Positions 40,560 to 49,913 are shown, counted from the first letter of the stretch. The stretch is 64,000 bases of DNA from Candidatus Saganbacteria bacterium (GCA_016223205.1 JACRPM010000003.1:1-64000), one strand, 5' to 3'. Translations and numbers: made by a program. The notes: a model not told the origin generated them from the sequence alone.

Positions 40560-41809
40560 GGACCCTTCCCCATCGTTATCCCTTTATTTTGGTGGATCGC
40601 GTGCTCGAATACGAAGAAGGCAAGCGCGCCCTGGCGATCAAGAACGTCACCATCAACGAGCCTTTCTTTCAGGGGCATTTTCCCGACCAGCCGGTGATGC
40701 CCGGGGTTTTGATCGTTGAAGCCATCGCCCAGGTGGGGGCGGTTTTGGCGTTGCGGCGTCCGTCTTCTATAGGTAAGATCATTTTTTTCGCGGGCATAGA
40801 TAATCTGCGTTTTCGCCGCCCGGTCCTTCCGGGTGACCAGTTGAAGATCGAAGTCGAGGTGCTGTGGTTCAAGCGCGGCCTGGGGAAGATGAAGGGCTCG
40901 GCCACGGTCGAGGGGGATGTGGCCGCGGAAGGAGAGTTTACTTTTTCCCTGGTTGACCAGGGCAGTTCCGGCGCCCAAATTCACCCCACCGCCACCGTCC
41001 ACCCCACGGCCTCAATCGGCAAGGGCGCTCAAATCGGGCCATACGTGGTGATCGGCCCCGAAGTTTCAATCGGCGAGCGCACGGTCATCGGTCCGCACAC
41101 CCAGGTCTCCCGTTGGACCAAGATCGGAAAAGATAACGTTATCCATCATGGGGTTTCGATCGGCGCGGCCCCTCAAGATATCCGCTATAAGGGAGAAAAA
41201 GGCGAGATCATTATCGGTGATAAGAACACGATCCGCGAATTTGTGACCATTCATTTGCCGGCGGGGGAAGGACAACAGACCTTAATCGGCAATGAGAACT
41301 TTATCATGGTCCATGCACACATTCCTCATAACTGCCGCATCGGCAACCAGGTGGTGATCGGCGGATATGCGGGTTTGGCCGGGCATACCATTATCGAAGA
41401 CCAGGCGACCATTGGGGGCATGGCCGGGGTACATCAATTTGTTCGTATCGGTCGCTTAAGCATGATCGGCGCTCAATCCAAGATCGTACAGGATATCCCT
41501 CCTTTTATGCTGGCGGAGGGCAATCCGGCCGAGGTGCGGGGGGTGAATTCCATCGGTCTGCAGCGCCGCGGCCTTTCGCAAGAAGCGATCGCCGAGATCA
41601 AGAAGGCCTTTAAGCTCATCTATGAAGCCCGCCAGTCCACCGAAAAGATGGTGGAGGAGCTTAAAAAGCGCCTACGGCCGCTGGAAGAAATAAATCAGCT
41701 GGTCGTCTTCCTCGAGACGGAAAGCAAGCGGGGCATCAGCAAGAAGGTTTCCCTTGAAGAAGTGGAAGAGGAGCTTATCTTCCCGGACCTGCCCGAGCTC
41801 GGCATTTGA
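40535..41809 (+). CDS. FabZ-LpxA fusion protein
   Basis: A single 424-residue frame joins two normally separate enzymes. Residues 1-145 are FabZ, the 3-hydroxyacyl-ACP dehydratase, with [19 protein letters not shown] and the active-site histidine and glutamate in [20 protein letters not shown] (residues about 47-66). Residues about 148-424 are LpxA, UDP-GlcNAc acyltransferase, a left-handed beta-helix starting [15 protein letters not shown], with the catalytic histidine in HAHIPHNC near 269 and a helical C-terminus. Both use the same 3-hydroxyacyl-ACP pool and compete for it, so fusion could set the branch between fatty acid and lipid A. Both active sites look intact. Confidence 0.93.
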   Translation: MLDINDILRTLPHRYPFILVDRVLEYEEGKRALAIKNVTINEPFFQGHFPDQPVMPGVLIVEAIAQVGAVLALRRPSSIGKIIFFAGIDNLRFRRPVLPGDQLKIEVEVLWFKRGLGKMKGSATVEGDVAAEGEFTFSLVDQGSSGAQIHPTATVHPTASIGKGAQIGPYVVIGPEVSIGERTVIGPHTQVSRWTKIGKDNVIHHGVSIGAAPQDIRYKGEKGEIIIGDKNTIREFVTIHLPAGEGQQTLIGNENFIMVHAHIPHNCRIGNQVVIGGYAGLAGHTIIEDQATIGGMAGVHQFVRIGRLSMIGAQSKIVQDIPPFMLAEGNPAEVRGVNSIGLQRRGLSQEAIAEIKKAFKLIYEARQSTEKMVEELKKRLRPLEEINQLVVFLETESKRGISKKVSLEEVEEELIFPDLPELGI

Positions 41810-42954
41810 AGATCCTGTTCTCGGCCGGAGAAGTTTCCGGCGATCTGCATGCTGCTTTTTTACTTAAAGAACTCCGGAAGCTTTTGCCCGAGGCCCATTT
41901 TTTTGGCATGGGAGGTGAAAAGCTTTCCGCCGCAGGATTCGATGTTAAATTGGACATTACGGCGCTGGGTTCTATCGGCCTGTTTGAAGCCCTCCCCCGG
42001 ATTTTTTCTCTGAATTCTGCTCTTTCGCATATGAAGGCCCTGCTTTTGAGTGAACGGCCCGATCTTTTAATTTTAATTGATTCTCAAGGTTTTAATATGC
42101 CCTTGGCTTCCTATGCCGGATCCCTGGGCATTAAAACCTGTTATTATATCCCTCCCCAGGAATGGTTGTGGGGCACTGCTCGCGGAACAAAGAAGGTAGC
42201 CGAAAGCCTTGATCTTATCCTTGCCATATTTGAAAAAGAATATTTCTCTTATAAAAAAGCCGGCGGGCGGGTTAAGTATTTCGGCCATCCTTTATTAGAT
42301 ATCGTCAAGCCTTCACTTTCAAGATCGGAGGCCCGTAAAAGATTTACTGGAGATTTCTCCGGCCCGGTGGTCGCCCTATGCCCGGGCAGCCGCACCCAGG
42401 AGCTGGCGGTTTTGCTCCCGCTTTTTATAAGGTCCGCTTATCTTATAAAGCGCGCCTTTCCCGAGGTTCGCTTTTTAATGCCGGCCGCTTCTTCCTGGGC
42501 CAAAAATATAATTGGTCGCTCTGTAAAATCGTCCTCTCTTCCGATCAATATCATCGAAGGGCTCAATTACGATGTCTTAAACTGTTCCGACCTGGTGATC
42601 GCCGCTTCCGGCACCATAAATTTGGAATCTTCAATATTAGGCATTCCTAATATCATGGTCTATAAGCTTTCCTGGCTATCTTATTTCATTGGTAAATATA
42701 TTTTAAGGATCGATAAAAAAATGCCGTATTTCAGCATGCCCAATATTTTAATCAACGAAAAGTTGGTCCCGGAACTAATTATGGGCGCGGCTTCTCCTGA
42801 AAATATTTCAGCTGCCGCTCTGCCTTTTCTTTCCGATCCCACAATTCGGAAAAAAACTATTAATGGGTTTTTACGGGTCAAGACGCTCCTGGGTTCTCCG
42901 GGCGCTATTTCCCGCTGTGCCTCCGCCATCGTAGATTCGTTCTCATTAAAATGA
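41806..42954 (+). CDS. lpxB: Lipid-A-disaccharide synthase
   Basis: LpxB joins UDP-diacyl-glucosamine and lipid X to the lipid A disaccharide at the inner membrane. The 382-residue glycosyltransferase starts [16 protein letters not shown], has [12 protein letters not shown], the [12 protein letters not shown] region, [10 protein letters not shown], and the nucleotide-binding [16 protein letters not shown] near residue 190. It begins with TTG overlapping the stop of the fabZ-lpxA gene. Codon use is more A/T-rich than in the flanking lpx genes. Confidence 0.93.
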   Translation: MKILFSAGEVSGDLHAAFLLKELRKLLPEAHFFGMGGEKLSAAGFDVKLDITALGSIGLFEALPRIFSLNSALSHMKALLLSERPDLLILIDSQGFNMPLASYAGSLGIKTCYYIPPQEWLWGTARGTKKVAESLDLILAIFEKEYFSYKKAGGRVKYFGHPLLDIVKPSLSRSEARKRFTGDFSGPVVALCPGSRTQELAVLLPLFIRSAYLIKRAFPEVRFLMPAASSWAKNIIGRSVKSSSLPINIIEGLNYDVLNCSDLVIAASGTINLESSILGIPNIMVYKLSWLSYFIGKYILRIDKKMPYFSMPNILINEKLVPELIMGAASPENISAAALPFLSDPTIRKKTINGFLRVKTLLGSPGAISRCASAIVDSFSLK

Positions 42955-42967
42955 TATAATCCTACCA

Positions 42968-44071
42968 ATGTCAGTTCCCTTTTTTGATATAAAAAGACAA
43001 AACTCCGCTATCCGCGCCGAATTATTGTCGGCAATTGAAAAAACGGTCGATTCCGGAGCTTTTATTCTAGGCCCGTCCGTTACCGAGCTTGAAATTTTTG
43101 CCGCAAAATATATCGGCGTTAAACATGCCATTGGCGTTGCTTCCGGCACTGATGCGCTGCACCTATCCCTACGGGCCGCCGGCATTAATTCGGGCGACGA
43201 GGTTATTACCTCTCCCTTCACTTTTGTGGCTACCGCAGAAGCTATATCTTATATTGGCGCTACTCCGGTTTTTTGCGACATAGAGCCAAATACCTTTAAT
43301 CTTGACTCCAATAAAACGCTACAGAAAATAACCAAAAAGACCCGGGCCATTCTTCCTGTCCATCTTTACGGCTTGCCCTCTAATATGGGGCCCCTGCTCC
43401 GCATAGCAAAAGAACATGGCCTCAAGGTCATTGAAGATTGCGCCCAATCAATTGGCGCTGAATATGCCGGTAAAAAAGTCGGCTCATTAGGGGATGCCGG
43501 GGCCTTCTCCTTTTTCCCGACCAAGAATCTCGGCTGTTTTGGTGATGGCGGACTGGTTACTACCAATAATGATTCCCTGGCCGAGCTGGCGAGGGTATAT
43601 CGCGGCCATGGGAGTCGGGTCGCCTATCATTACGATCTTATCGGCTATAACAGTCGTTTGGATTCAATTCAAGCTGCAATATTAATGGTCAGGTTTAAAT
43701 ATTTAGCTCAATGGAGCCAAATAAGGGCTAGCAATGCGGCCCTTTATTCATCCCTGCTTTCTGGTGTTAAAGGCATAATTTTGCCGTCACGGCCAACAAA
43801 TTCCTTACACGTCTTTAACCAGTATACTATCAGGGCTAAAGACCGCGATCGTTTACTGGCCCATCTAAAAGCCCGGAATATCGGAGCAATGATCTATTAC
43901 CCTCTTTCTCTTCATCTGCAAAAGGCCTTCTCATTCCTGGGTAGCCGGAGGGGTGATTTCCCCGAATCCGAGCGCGCCCAGGGAGAAGTTCTCTCTCTCC
44001 CCATTTTCCCCGAACTTACCAGGTCCGAGATCGAGGAGGTCTGTTCCGCTATATCGGATTTCTATGAATAA
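42968..44071 (+). CDS. DegT/DnrJ/EryC1 sugar aminotransferase (GnnB-like context)
   Basis: This 367-residue PLP enzyme transfers an amino group to a keto-sugar nucleotide. Visible are AIGVASGTDALHLSLRAAGI near residue 55, VHLYGLPSNMG, IEDCAQSIGAEYAGKKVGSLGDAGAFSFFPTKNLGCFGDGG in parts (the lysine in PTKNLG binds PLP, near 181), and the C-terminal dimer part. It overlaps the dehydrogenase gene by 8 nt and follows lpxB. Such a pair beside lpx genes matches GnnB/GnnA, which make UDP-GlcNAc3N for amide-linked lipid A; this role is inference. A TATAAT box is 7 nt upstream of the ATG. Confidence 0.87.
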   Translation: MSVPFFDIKRQNSAIRAELLSAIEKTVDSGAFILGPSVTELEIFAAKYIGVKHAIGVASGTDALHLSLRAAGINSGDEVITSPFTFVATAEAISYIGATPVFCDIEPNTFNLDSNKTLQKITKKTRAILPVHLYGLPSNMGPLLRIAKEHGLKVIEDCAQSIGAEYAGKKVGSLGDAGAFSFFPTKNLGCFGDGGLVTTNNDSLAELARVYRGHGSRVAYHYDLIGYNSRLDSIQAAILMVRFKYLAQWSQIRASNAALYSSLLSGVKGIILPSRPTNSLHVFNQYTIRAKDRDRLLAHLKARNIGAMIYYPLSLHLQKAFSFLGSRRGDFPESERAQGEVLSLPIFPELTRSEIEEVCSAISDFYE

Positions 44072-44978
44072 GATCAAGGTGGGGGTCGTGGGCGCCGGGG
44101 TAATGGGCGATCATCACGCCAGGATCTACTCGACCCTTAATGAGGCTAAACTGATCGGTCTTTATGACCCCGATCCTGCCCGATCCGGCGAAGTGGCCGC
44201 TCGTTACGGTTGCGCCTCTTTCCCTGACATCATTTCTCTGGCCTCTTCCGTCGATGCCTTGTCGATCGCTTCCCCCACCTCAACCCATTATTCTATCGCT
44301 CTTGATCTTTTACGGGCCGGTAAACACCTGCTTATCGAAAAGCCCATTGCTCTCGACGTGCAACAAGCCGAAGAGCTTTGCTCCCTGGCCCAAGAACGCG
44401 GTTTGTTGGTTGCGGTGGGTATGATAGAACGATTTAACCCCGCCATTATTCGGGCGGCCTCCTTGCTTAAAAAAGAGATGCTCTTAGGCCTGACCTTTAA
44501 GCGCTTCAGCCCCTACCCCGCCAGGATCTTTGATGCCAGCGTGGTCATGGATGTAATGATCCACGACCTCGACCTGGCCCTTTCGCTTGCCGGCGTGGAG
44601 CTTGATTCCTACCGTTCTTCCGGCCGGACCGTTCGCTCTTCTACCCCCGATGAAGCCGAGGCCTTGTTGTACTTTAAAGACGGTCTGATCGCCAGGGTTA
44701 TGGCCAGCCGGGTTAAAGACCAAAAAGAGCGTTCTCTGCAAGCCATCACCGATCGCTCCATCTATGAGATAGATCTCCTTAACAAGACCGTCCACGTCCG
44801 GTCTTTTTCATCTTTATCGGACCGCTCCCAGGTAGAGGTCAAGGCCGCTGACCAACTCACCCTGGAGCTGAAGGATTTCCTTTCGGCGATTGCCAAGGGG
44901 CGAGAACCCGAGGTCCCCTGCACCGCCGGGCTAAAGGCCCTTAAGTTGGCCTTGGGGGTAGAAAACCAAATATGCTGA
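44064..44978 (+). CDS. Gfo/Idh/MocA-family dehydrogenase (GnnA-like context)
   Basis: This 304-residue NAD(P)-dependent sugar oxidoreductase starts at the ATG at 44064: the Rossmann motif is VGVVGAGVMGDHHARIY. The family's signature EKPIALDVQQAEEL lies near residue 91, and MDVMIHDLDLALSLAG near 160 carries the conserved catalytic lysine/histidine surroundings. In GnnA the 3-OH of UDP-GlcNAc is oxidised to a ketone that GnnB aminates. Adjacency to the aminotransferase and lpxABC supports that reading. The open frame extends 37 codons upstream within the aminotransferase gene and is rejected. Confidence 0.87.
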   Translation: MNKIKVGVVGAGVMGDHHARIYSTLNEAKLIGLYDPDPARSGEVAARYGCASFPDIISLASSVDALSIASPTSTHYSIALDLLRAGKHLLIEKPIALDVQQAEELCSLAQERGLLVAVGMIERFNPAIIRAASLLKKEMLLGLTFKRFSPYPARIFDASVVMDVMIHDLDLALSLAGVELDSYRSSGRTVRSSTPDEAEALLYFKDGLIARVMASRVKDQKERSLQAITDRSIYEIDLLNKTVHVRSFSSLSDRSQVEVKAADQLTLELKDFLSAIAKGREPEVPCTAGLKALKLALGVENQIC

Positions 44979-46021
44979 CCAGCCTTTTCGCCTTCCTTTT
45001 TGTCTTTACTGCCGTGGCCCTGGCGCATGAATTCGGACACTTTATTGCCGCCAAAAGATCGGGCATCCGGGTATATGAATTTGCTCTCGGCTTCGGCCCA
45101 AAATTGCTTTCCTTCAAACGCGGCGAGACGGTTTATGCCATTAACCTTATCCCGGTTTTAGGTTATGTTAAACTGGCCGGGATGGAGGGGGACGAAGAGG
45201 AGGACCTCACCTGTCCCGAGGATCGAAAGTATTACAACAAGCCCTTTAAAGATAAATTCCTGGCCGTGTTTTCCGGCCCGTTGATGAACCTGGTCCTCTC
45301 TTTTTTGATCCTCTTTTTTATCTATACCCTGGTGGGAGTTCCCAAGGATCTTTCCCCGGTGATCGATAAGGTCAAGCCCGGATCGGCCGCGGAAAAGGTC
45401 GGCCTTAAACCCGGGGATCGGCTGGTCTCGATCAACGGGGCCAAGGTCGCCAGTATGTCAAAAGCTATCGATCTTATCCATGCCAGCTCCGGCCGAAAAC
45501 TAGCCCTGCTTATCGATCGTTCCGGCCATCTCCTATCAATGACGGCAGTCCCGCAATTGGATCCCAAGCTTAAGATTGGGCTTTTAGGGTTTACTCCCAA
45601 GCCCCTCTATGTGCGGGTTAACGTCTTTGAGGCCTTATACTTTGGCGCCCAGCAGACCTTGGCTATGGTCGCACTGATGTTCATTATTCTCTGGCAATTA
45701 TTGGCGGGGGCCGTCTCCGTAAGGGAGCTGGCCGGCCCGGTAGGGATTGCCCAGGTTACCGGACAATATGCCCAGTCCGGCGCCCTGTCCCTCTTTCATT
45801 TCCTTGCCTTTTTGAGCATTAACATTGGCGTCATTAATCTGCTTCCCCTGCCGGCCTTGGATGGGGGCCATATTGTTTTTGCGGTCATTGAATTGGTAAG
45901 GAGAAAGCCGCTCGATCGTAAGTTGGAAGCCAGGATACATCAATGGGGACTGGTAGTCTTCCTGGCCCTAATGGCCCTGGTAACCTTTAACGATATCCTG
46001 CGAATCTTTCGGCCGAAGTAA
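44972..46021 (+). CDS. rseP: RIP metalloprotease RseP (site-2 protease)
   Basis: RseP cuts membrane-embedded regulators such as anti-sigma factors. The 349-residue membrane protein has the zinc motif in ALAHEFGHFIAA near residue 14, the following KRSGIRVYEFALGFGPKL, one PDZ domain at about residues 130-205 (IDKVKPGSAAEKVGLKPGDRLV, read in parts) and the second metal site LLPLPALDGGHIVF near residue 290. It is usually found near dxr-cdsA, but here it lies after the lpx genes. Its last 35 bp overlap the convergent folD. Confidence 0.94.
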   Translation: MLTSLFAFLFVFTAVALAHEFGHFIAAKRSGIRVYEFALGFGPKLLSFKRGETVYAINLIPVLGYVKLAGMEGDEEEDLTCPEDRKYYNKPFKDKFLAVFSGPLMNLVLSFLILFFIYTLVGVPKDLSPVIDKVKPGSAAEKVGLKPGDRLVSINGAKVASMSKAIDLIHASSGRKLALLIDRSGHLLSMTAVPQLDPKLKIGLLGFTPKPLYVRVNVFEALYFGAQQTLAMVALMFIILWQLLAGAVSVRELAGPVGIAQVTGQYAQSGALSLFHFLAFLSINIGVINLLPLPALDGGHIVFAVIELVRRKPLDRKLEARIHQWGLVVFLALMALVTFNDILRIFRPK

Positions 46022-46844
46022 GCGTGTTGGATAAAAGCATGGCGATGGTCATGGGGCCCACTCCGCCCGGGACAGGGGTAATATAGCCCGCCACTTCCCT
46101 GGCCCCCTCAAAGTCCACATCCCCCGCTAACCCCGTCGGCAACCGGTTCATTCCCACATCGATCACGATCGCGCCCCGCTTGATCATATCGGCCTTGATC
46201 GTGCCGGCTTTGCCGATGGCGGCCACCAAGATGTCAGCCCTTTTAACTATTTCACCCAGGTTCATCGTTCTGGAGTGGCAGATTGTTACCGTAGCATGTT
46301 GCCCCAACAGCAGCATGGCGGTAGGCTTGCCGACAATATTACTGCGCCCTACGACCACCGCCTCCTTTCCCTTTATTTGAGCGCCTGTGGATAAAATTAA
46401 TCGTATAATCCCGCTCGGCGTGCAGGGGTAAAAGTATGGCTCCTGTCCTGCAAATAACCGGCCCAGGTTTTCTATGTGCAGCCCGTCAACGTCCTTTGCT
46501 GGAGCAACATTTATCAGGACTTCTTTTTCGTTAAAACATTTTGGCAGGGGCAGCTGGACCAATATGCCATGGACCTTCTGTTCCGCGTTCAATCCTTTGA
46601 TCAATTCGATCAGTTGTTTTTCGTCGTAAGATGCGGGGAGGCGATGGGTTTCTGTTTCTATGCCGGCCTCGGCGCAGGCTTTTTCCTTGTTGCGCACATA
46701 GACTTGTGAGCCCGGATCGTCCCCTACTAAAATCACCGATAGTTTTGGCCTGACGCCGGTCGCTTCGAATAATTTTGCGGCTTTTTCTCTAACTTCATCT
46801 TTGATCCCTTGAGCAATGATTTTCCCGTCTATTATTTTCGCCAT
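45987..46844 (-). CDS. folD: Bifunctional methylene-THF dehydrogenase/cyclohydrolase FolD
   Basis: FolD interconverts methylene-, methenyl- and formyl-tetrahydrofolate for one-carbon metabolism. From the ATG at 46844 it has 285 residues: MAKIIDGKIIAQGIKDEV, the VGDDPGSQVYVRNKEKACAE catalytic block with Lys near residue 54, GILVQLPLPKCF, PAKDVDGLH, and the NADP motif GRSNIVGKPTAMLL. The glycine-cleavage genes further along feed the same pool. It overlaps rseP by 35 bp. Two DnaA-box-like sequences lie immediately upstream. Confidence 0.95.
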   Translation of the reverse strand: MAKIIDGKIIAQGIKDEVREKAAKLFEATGVRPKLSVILVGDDPGSQVYVRNKEKACAEAGIETETHRLPASYDEKQLIELIKGLNAEQKVHGILVQLPLPKCFNEKEVLINVAPAKDVDGLHIENLGRLFAGQEPYFYPCTPSGIIRLILSTGAQIKGKEAVVVGRSNIVGKPTAMLLLGQHATVTICHSRTMNLGEIVKRADILVAAIGKAGTIKADMIKRGAIVIDVGMNRLPTGLAGDVDFEGAREVAGYITPVPGGVGPMTIAMLLSNTLTSAERFAGYR

Positions 46845-46848
46845 TTTC

Positions 46849-46870
46849 TTATCCACAGCTCCTATCCACA
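46849..46870. promoter_or_regulatory. Two DnaA-box-like sequences before folD
   Basis: TTATCCACA (46849-46857) is a perfect DnaA box and CTATCCACA (46862-46870) differs by one base. They lie in the 38-bp gap between mnmE and folD, about 4 kb from dnaA. They could be regulatory DnaA sites or remnants of a larger origin region. Confidence 0.5.
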
Positions 46871-46882
46871 GGATCCTGATGC

Positions 46883-48190
46883 CTATTTCCCCACACAGAA
46901 ATTGTCAAAGATCGACCTGACCACTTCCTCTCCTATCCCCAATCCAAGGCCTTCGTCTAAAGCGTCGACCGCTGATCTAAGGTCGATGGCCAAGAGCTCT
47001 TCTCCGATCCCGATTTTAACCGAATTTTGCGCCCGTTGCAACGCTTCTTTTGCCCTGACAAGGATCCCCAGTTGGCGCTGCGAGATCAGCACCTGTCCAT
47101 CCCCGCCTCCGGCTCCTAGCCTGTCAACAATTTCATTGTCGAGTTTTTCCACCCCATCTCCGGTTAAGGCAGATACACTAATCCCTTTGGTCCTAGCTTT
47201 CTGTGCCAGATCGGACTTGTTGACAACCACAATTGTGTTCCCCTTTTCGCCCCTATCTAACAGCTTGAGGTCCTCCGCGGATTCTTCCCTTGATCCATCC
47301 AAGACCACCAGAATTAGGTCTGCGATTTCAGCCTCTCTTTTGGCCCTATCGATCCCCTCCCCCTCCGGCCCAATCTTTCCCTCCTCTATTCCGGCAGTGT
47401 CTACCAACCTTATCGGCACGCCATCAATTTCTAAGCTTTCCGTTATTGTATCGCGAGTCGTTCCCGGCTCGTGCGATACGATCGCCCTTTCCCATTTCAA
47501 TAGCTTATTTAATAGTGTGGACTTTCCAACATTTGGCCTTCCGATAATAGCCACCCTGGCGCCCTCCCTGAACATTGTTCCCCTATTGGCGTCTTCTATT
47601 ATCTTTCCCAAGGCATCTATATTGACCTGTAGTGCGTTTTCGATGCCATTGCCGAGTTCTATATCGTCCGGAAAATCGAGCGTCCCCTCAACCCGGGCTA
47701 TGATCGCCAATATTGCCACTCGAATTTTCCTTAATCCGGCGCTGGTCGTCCCCGACAATTCCTCGTACGCCAGCTTCGCCGCTTTTTCTGTTTTTGCGTT
47801 CACCAGCTCCAATATAGCCTCGGCCTGCGCCAGGTCAATTTTCCCGTTCAAATATGCACGGAAAGAAAACTCACCCGGCCTTGCCTGTCTGGCCCCGCTC
47901 GCTATTATTCTATTCAGCGCTGCGCGTAATACCGCCATGCTCCCGTGGCAGCCGATCTCTATAACGTCTTCTCCAGTGTAGCTTTTAGGGGATTTAAAAT
48001 AATAGTAGATAACACTGTCGATCCCTTCGATTTCCCCTAGGTGAACCTCCTGGGGCCGAATTTGTTGATTGATGGTTTTGATGACTTTTCCGGCAATGGC
48101 CAGGCTTTCCTTCCCAGACACCCGGATGAGCCCGACCCCTCCCCTGCCCTGCGGGGTCACGATCGCAGCTATGGTGTCGCTGGCCGGCAT
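46883..48190 (-). CDS. mnmE: tRNA modification GTPase MnmE
   Basis: MnmE works with MnmG on wobble uridines of tRNA. The 435-residue protein has the folate-binding N-terminus DTIAAIVTPQGRGGVGLIRVSG in parts, the G-domain with GRPNVGKSTLLNKLLKWERA near residue 213, DTAGIEE, NKSDLA, and ends FCVGK, the conserved C-terminal cysteine motif. It stands at the end of the rpmH-rnpA-yidD-yidC-jag-mnmE run, the usual position near the origin. It starts one base after the jag stop. Confidence 0.96.
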   Translation of the reverse strand: MPASDTIAAIVTPQGRGGVGLIRVSGKESLAIAGKVIKTINQQIRPQEVHLGEIEGIDSVIYYYFKSPKSYTGEDVIEIGCHGSMAVLRAALNRIIASGARQARPGEFSFRAYLNGKIDLAQAEAILELVNAKTEKAAKLAYEELSGTTSAGLRKIRVAILAIIARVEGTLDFPDDIELGNGIENALQVNIDALGKIIEDANRGTMFREGARVAIIGRPNVGKSTLLNKLLKWERAIVSHEPGTTRDTITESLEIDGVPIRLVDTAGIEEGKIGPEGEGIDRAKREAEIADLILVVLDGSREESAEDLKLLDRGEKGNTIVVVNKSDLAQKARTKGISVSALTGDGVEKLDNEIVDRLGAGGGDGQVLISQRQLGILVRAKEALQRAQNSVKIGIGEELLAIDLRSAVDALDEGLGLGIGEEVVRSIFDNFCVGK

Positions 48191-48191
48191 T

Positions 48192-48821
48192 CTATTTTGG
48201 GGCGATAATGAGTCTTCTTTCGGCCCCTTCGCCTTCGCTGTAGGTAGTAATTTTGTCGCTGCCTTTTAAGGCCACGTGGACCACCCTGCGATCGGCGGCA
48301 GACATGGGGGGCAGGCGTTTTTCCTGGCCGGTTTGCTCCACATCTTTGGCTGCTTCTTTAGCCAGGCGGATCAGCGAGGCGTCATGCTTTTCTCTATATC
48401 CACCCGCGTCTACAAACACCCTAACTTTTTCGCCAAAGTCCCGGCTAACAATTGATGAAACCAATATTTGGATGGATTTTAGGGTGGCCCCATCCTTCCC
48501 TATTACCCTGCCAAGCTCCTCGCCTTTGATGTTTAACATGATATCTTCCCCTTCCCTGCTGACGGGGCCTGCCGCCTCGGACACCGCCATTAATCCCATC
48601 AAATTTAATATCTCTTGCAATACCTCAACGGCGTCTTCCTCTTTTCCCAGTTTTTCCCTGATTTCTACCTCTGCCTCCTCGCCCCCAAACATGCCCAGTA
48701 CTCCGGCCTTGCCCTCTGAAACAACCTTTATTTCTGCTTTTTCTTTATCGAGCCCGACAACCTTTAGCCCTCCCGCAACCGCCTCTTCGACAGACTTGCC
48801 TTTCATTCTGATCTTTTTCAT
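48192..48821 (-). CDS. jag: Jag/KhpB-type RNA-binding protein
   Basis: This 209-residue protein has the three Jag parts: an N-terminal Jag_N domain (KGKSVEEAVAGGLKVVGLDKE near residue 7, read in part), a KH domain (MLNIKGEELGRVIGKDGATL near residue 90), and an R3H domain at the end (MSAADRRVVHVALKGSDKITTYSEGEG in parts). Jag/KhpB binds RNA and affects cell elongation and division in Gram-positive bacteria. It lies between yidC and mnmE, as is common. Confidence 0.93.
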   Translation of the reverse strand: MKKIRMKGKSVEEAVAGGLKVVGLDKEKAEIKVVSEGKAGVLGMFGGEEAEVEIREKLGKEEDAVEVLQEILNLMGLMAVSEAAGPVSREGEDIMLNIKGEELGRVIGKDGATLKSIQILVSSIVSRDFGEKVRVFVDAGGYREKHDASLIRLAKEAAKDVEQTGQEKRLPPMSAADRRVVHVALKGSDKITTYSEGEGAERRLIIAPK

Positions 48822-48842
48822 TATTAACGCCCTCCTGTTGAG

Positions 48843-49706
48843 CTAAAATGTTTCACGTGAAACATTTCTTGCTATGAATACCTGCTGCCCAATGGCCACC
48901 AGGTTTGATATTACCCAGTATAATTGGACCCCCGAAGGAAAAGAAATGCTTATTGCGGCAATAAATATTGGCATAAAATATAACATCCCTCCGGCTTGTT
49001 GGCTAGCAGATCCCGGCATGGTCTTTTGGGAAAAATATGTTGTCAGCGCAATTAAAATTATAAATATTAGATATGGATCCGGCCGGGCCAGGCTGCTTGT
49101 TCCCTGCCAGGCCTTTTTGATTATATCAATATCTGTCTTTTCCTTTATCCCTGCGGCGGCAAGCTCGTCTTCCAGGCCCTTTTCGTTTTTGTTTGATTTT
49201 GGGCTCCAGACAAACATTTTTTGGACTTTGCTTTTGTCGGGCAGCAAAATCCCGGCTTTTTCAAGTCGAGCAAGAATTTCCTTGTTAGCAACCTGCTTTT
49301 CGCTGATTCGTCCAGTTATCCACAGGAAGCTGGCATTCTTAGCCGGATTAGAGATTTCATTAATGAATTCTTGGCTTTGCAACGCAAAAAACAGCGCTAT
49401 AAAGAAAGGTATTTTAACCAACATGGGTAAGCATCCGCCCATGGGGTTAACTTTCTCCTTTTTATAGATTTCCATGATTTCCTTCTGCATTTTTTGTGGA
49501 TCATCCTTGAGCCTTGTTTGAAGATCCTTAACCTTTGGCTGGACCCTTTGAAGCGCGGACATTTGGACAATTGAGGATAGGGTGAGGGGGTAGAGTGCCA
49601 TATTTATTGCTATGGTGAGAAATATTATAGCATAGCCATAGTTTCCGCCAGATATCCCGTAAAAGAAATTTAGCGCTTGGATCATTATATCTACTAGTGG
49701 TTGCAT
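48843..49706 (-). CDS. yidC: Membrane protein insertase YidC (short form)
   Basis: YidC inserts proteins into the inner membrane. The 287-residue protein lacks the large periplasmic P1 domain of E. coli YidC and has five predicted helices, with YPLTLSSIVQMSALQRVQPK, NPMGGCLPMLVKIPFFIALF and the late GVQLYWVISNLVAIGQQ. Between the third and fourth core helices there is an extra hydrophilic segment of roughly 75 residues (about 140-210, rich in Lys and Glu) that standard YidC proteins do not have at this length. It overlaps yidD by 13 nt. Confidence 0.92.
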   Translation of the reverse strand: MQPLVDIMIQALNFFYGISGGNYGYAIIFLTIAINMALYPLTLSSIVQMSALQRVQPKVKDLQTRLKDDPQKMQKEIMEIYKKEKVNPMGGCLPMLVKIPFFIALFFALQSQEFINEISNPAKNASFLWITGRISEKQVANKEILARLEKAGILLPDKSKVQKMFVWSPKSNKNEKGLEDELAAAGIKEKTDIDIIKKAWQGTSSLARPDPYLIFIILIALTTYFSQKTMPGSASQQAGGMLYFMPIFIAAISISFPSGVQLYWVISNLVAIGQQVFIARNVSRETF

Positions 49707-49912
49707 GGTAGGGGATCGTGGCCTCCTTTAAAGAACTGATTACATCGAATTATTCGCTTTGTGCCAACAATAATCCCGTATAAGGGCCCATATTTCTCTA
49801 TAGCTTGTTTTGTATATTCAGAACAGGTAGGTGAGAATCTACAGTTTTTGGGATAATGGCGGGATATTTTCTGATAAATATCAATGGTTTTAATTAATAA
49901 ATTCTTGATCAA
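49694..49912 (-). CDS. yidD: Membrane protein insertion efficiency factor YidD
   Basis: This 72-residue YidD protein has the full motif ISRHYPKNCRFSPTCSEYTKQAIEKYG (in parts) with both conserved cysteines, and RIIRCNQFFKGGHDPLP at the end. YidD is a small amphipathic protein that helps YidC-dependent insertion. The start is TTG (49912), one base after the rnpA stop. Confidence 0.93.
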   Translation of the reverse strand: MIKNLLIKTIDIYQKISRHYPKNCRFSPTCSEYTKQAIEKYGPLYGIIVGTKRIIRCNQFFKGGHDPLPCNH

Positions 49913-49913
49913 T

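Noticed and set aside
46809-47981. 390-codon plus-strand frame over mnmE
   Set aside because: The longest shadow in the window; it is Ser/Pro/Leu-rich without motif, while MnmE is certain on the minus strand.
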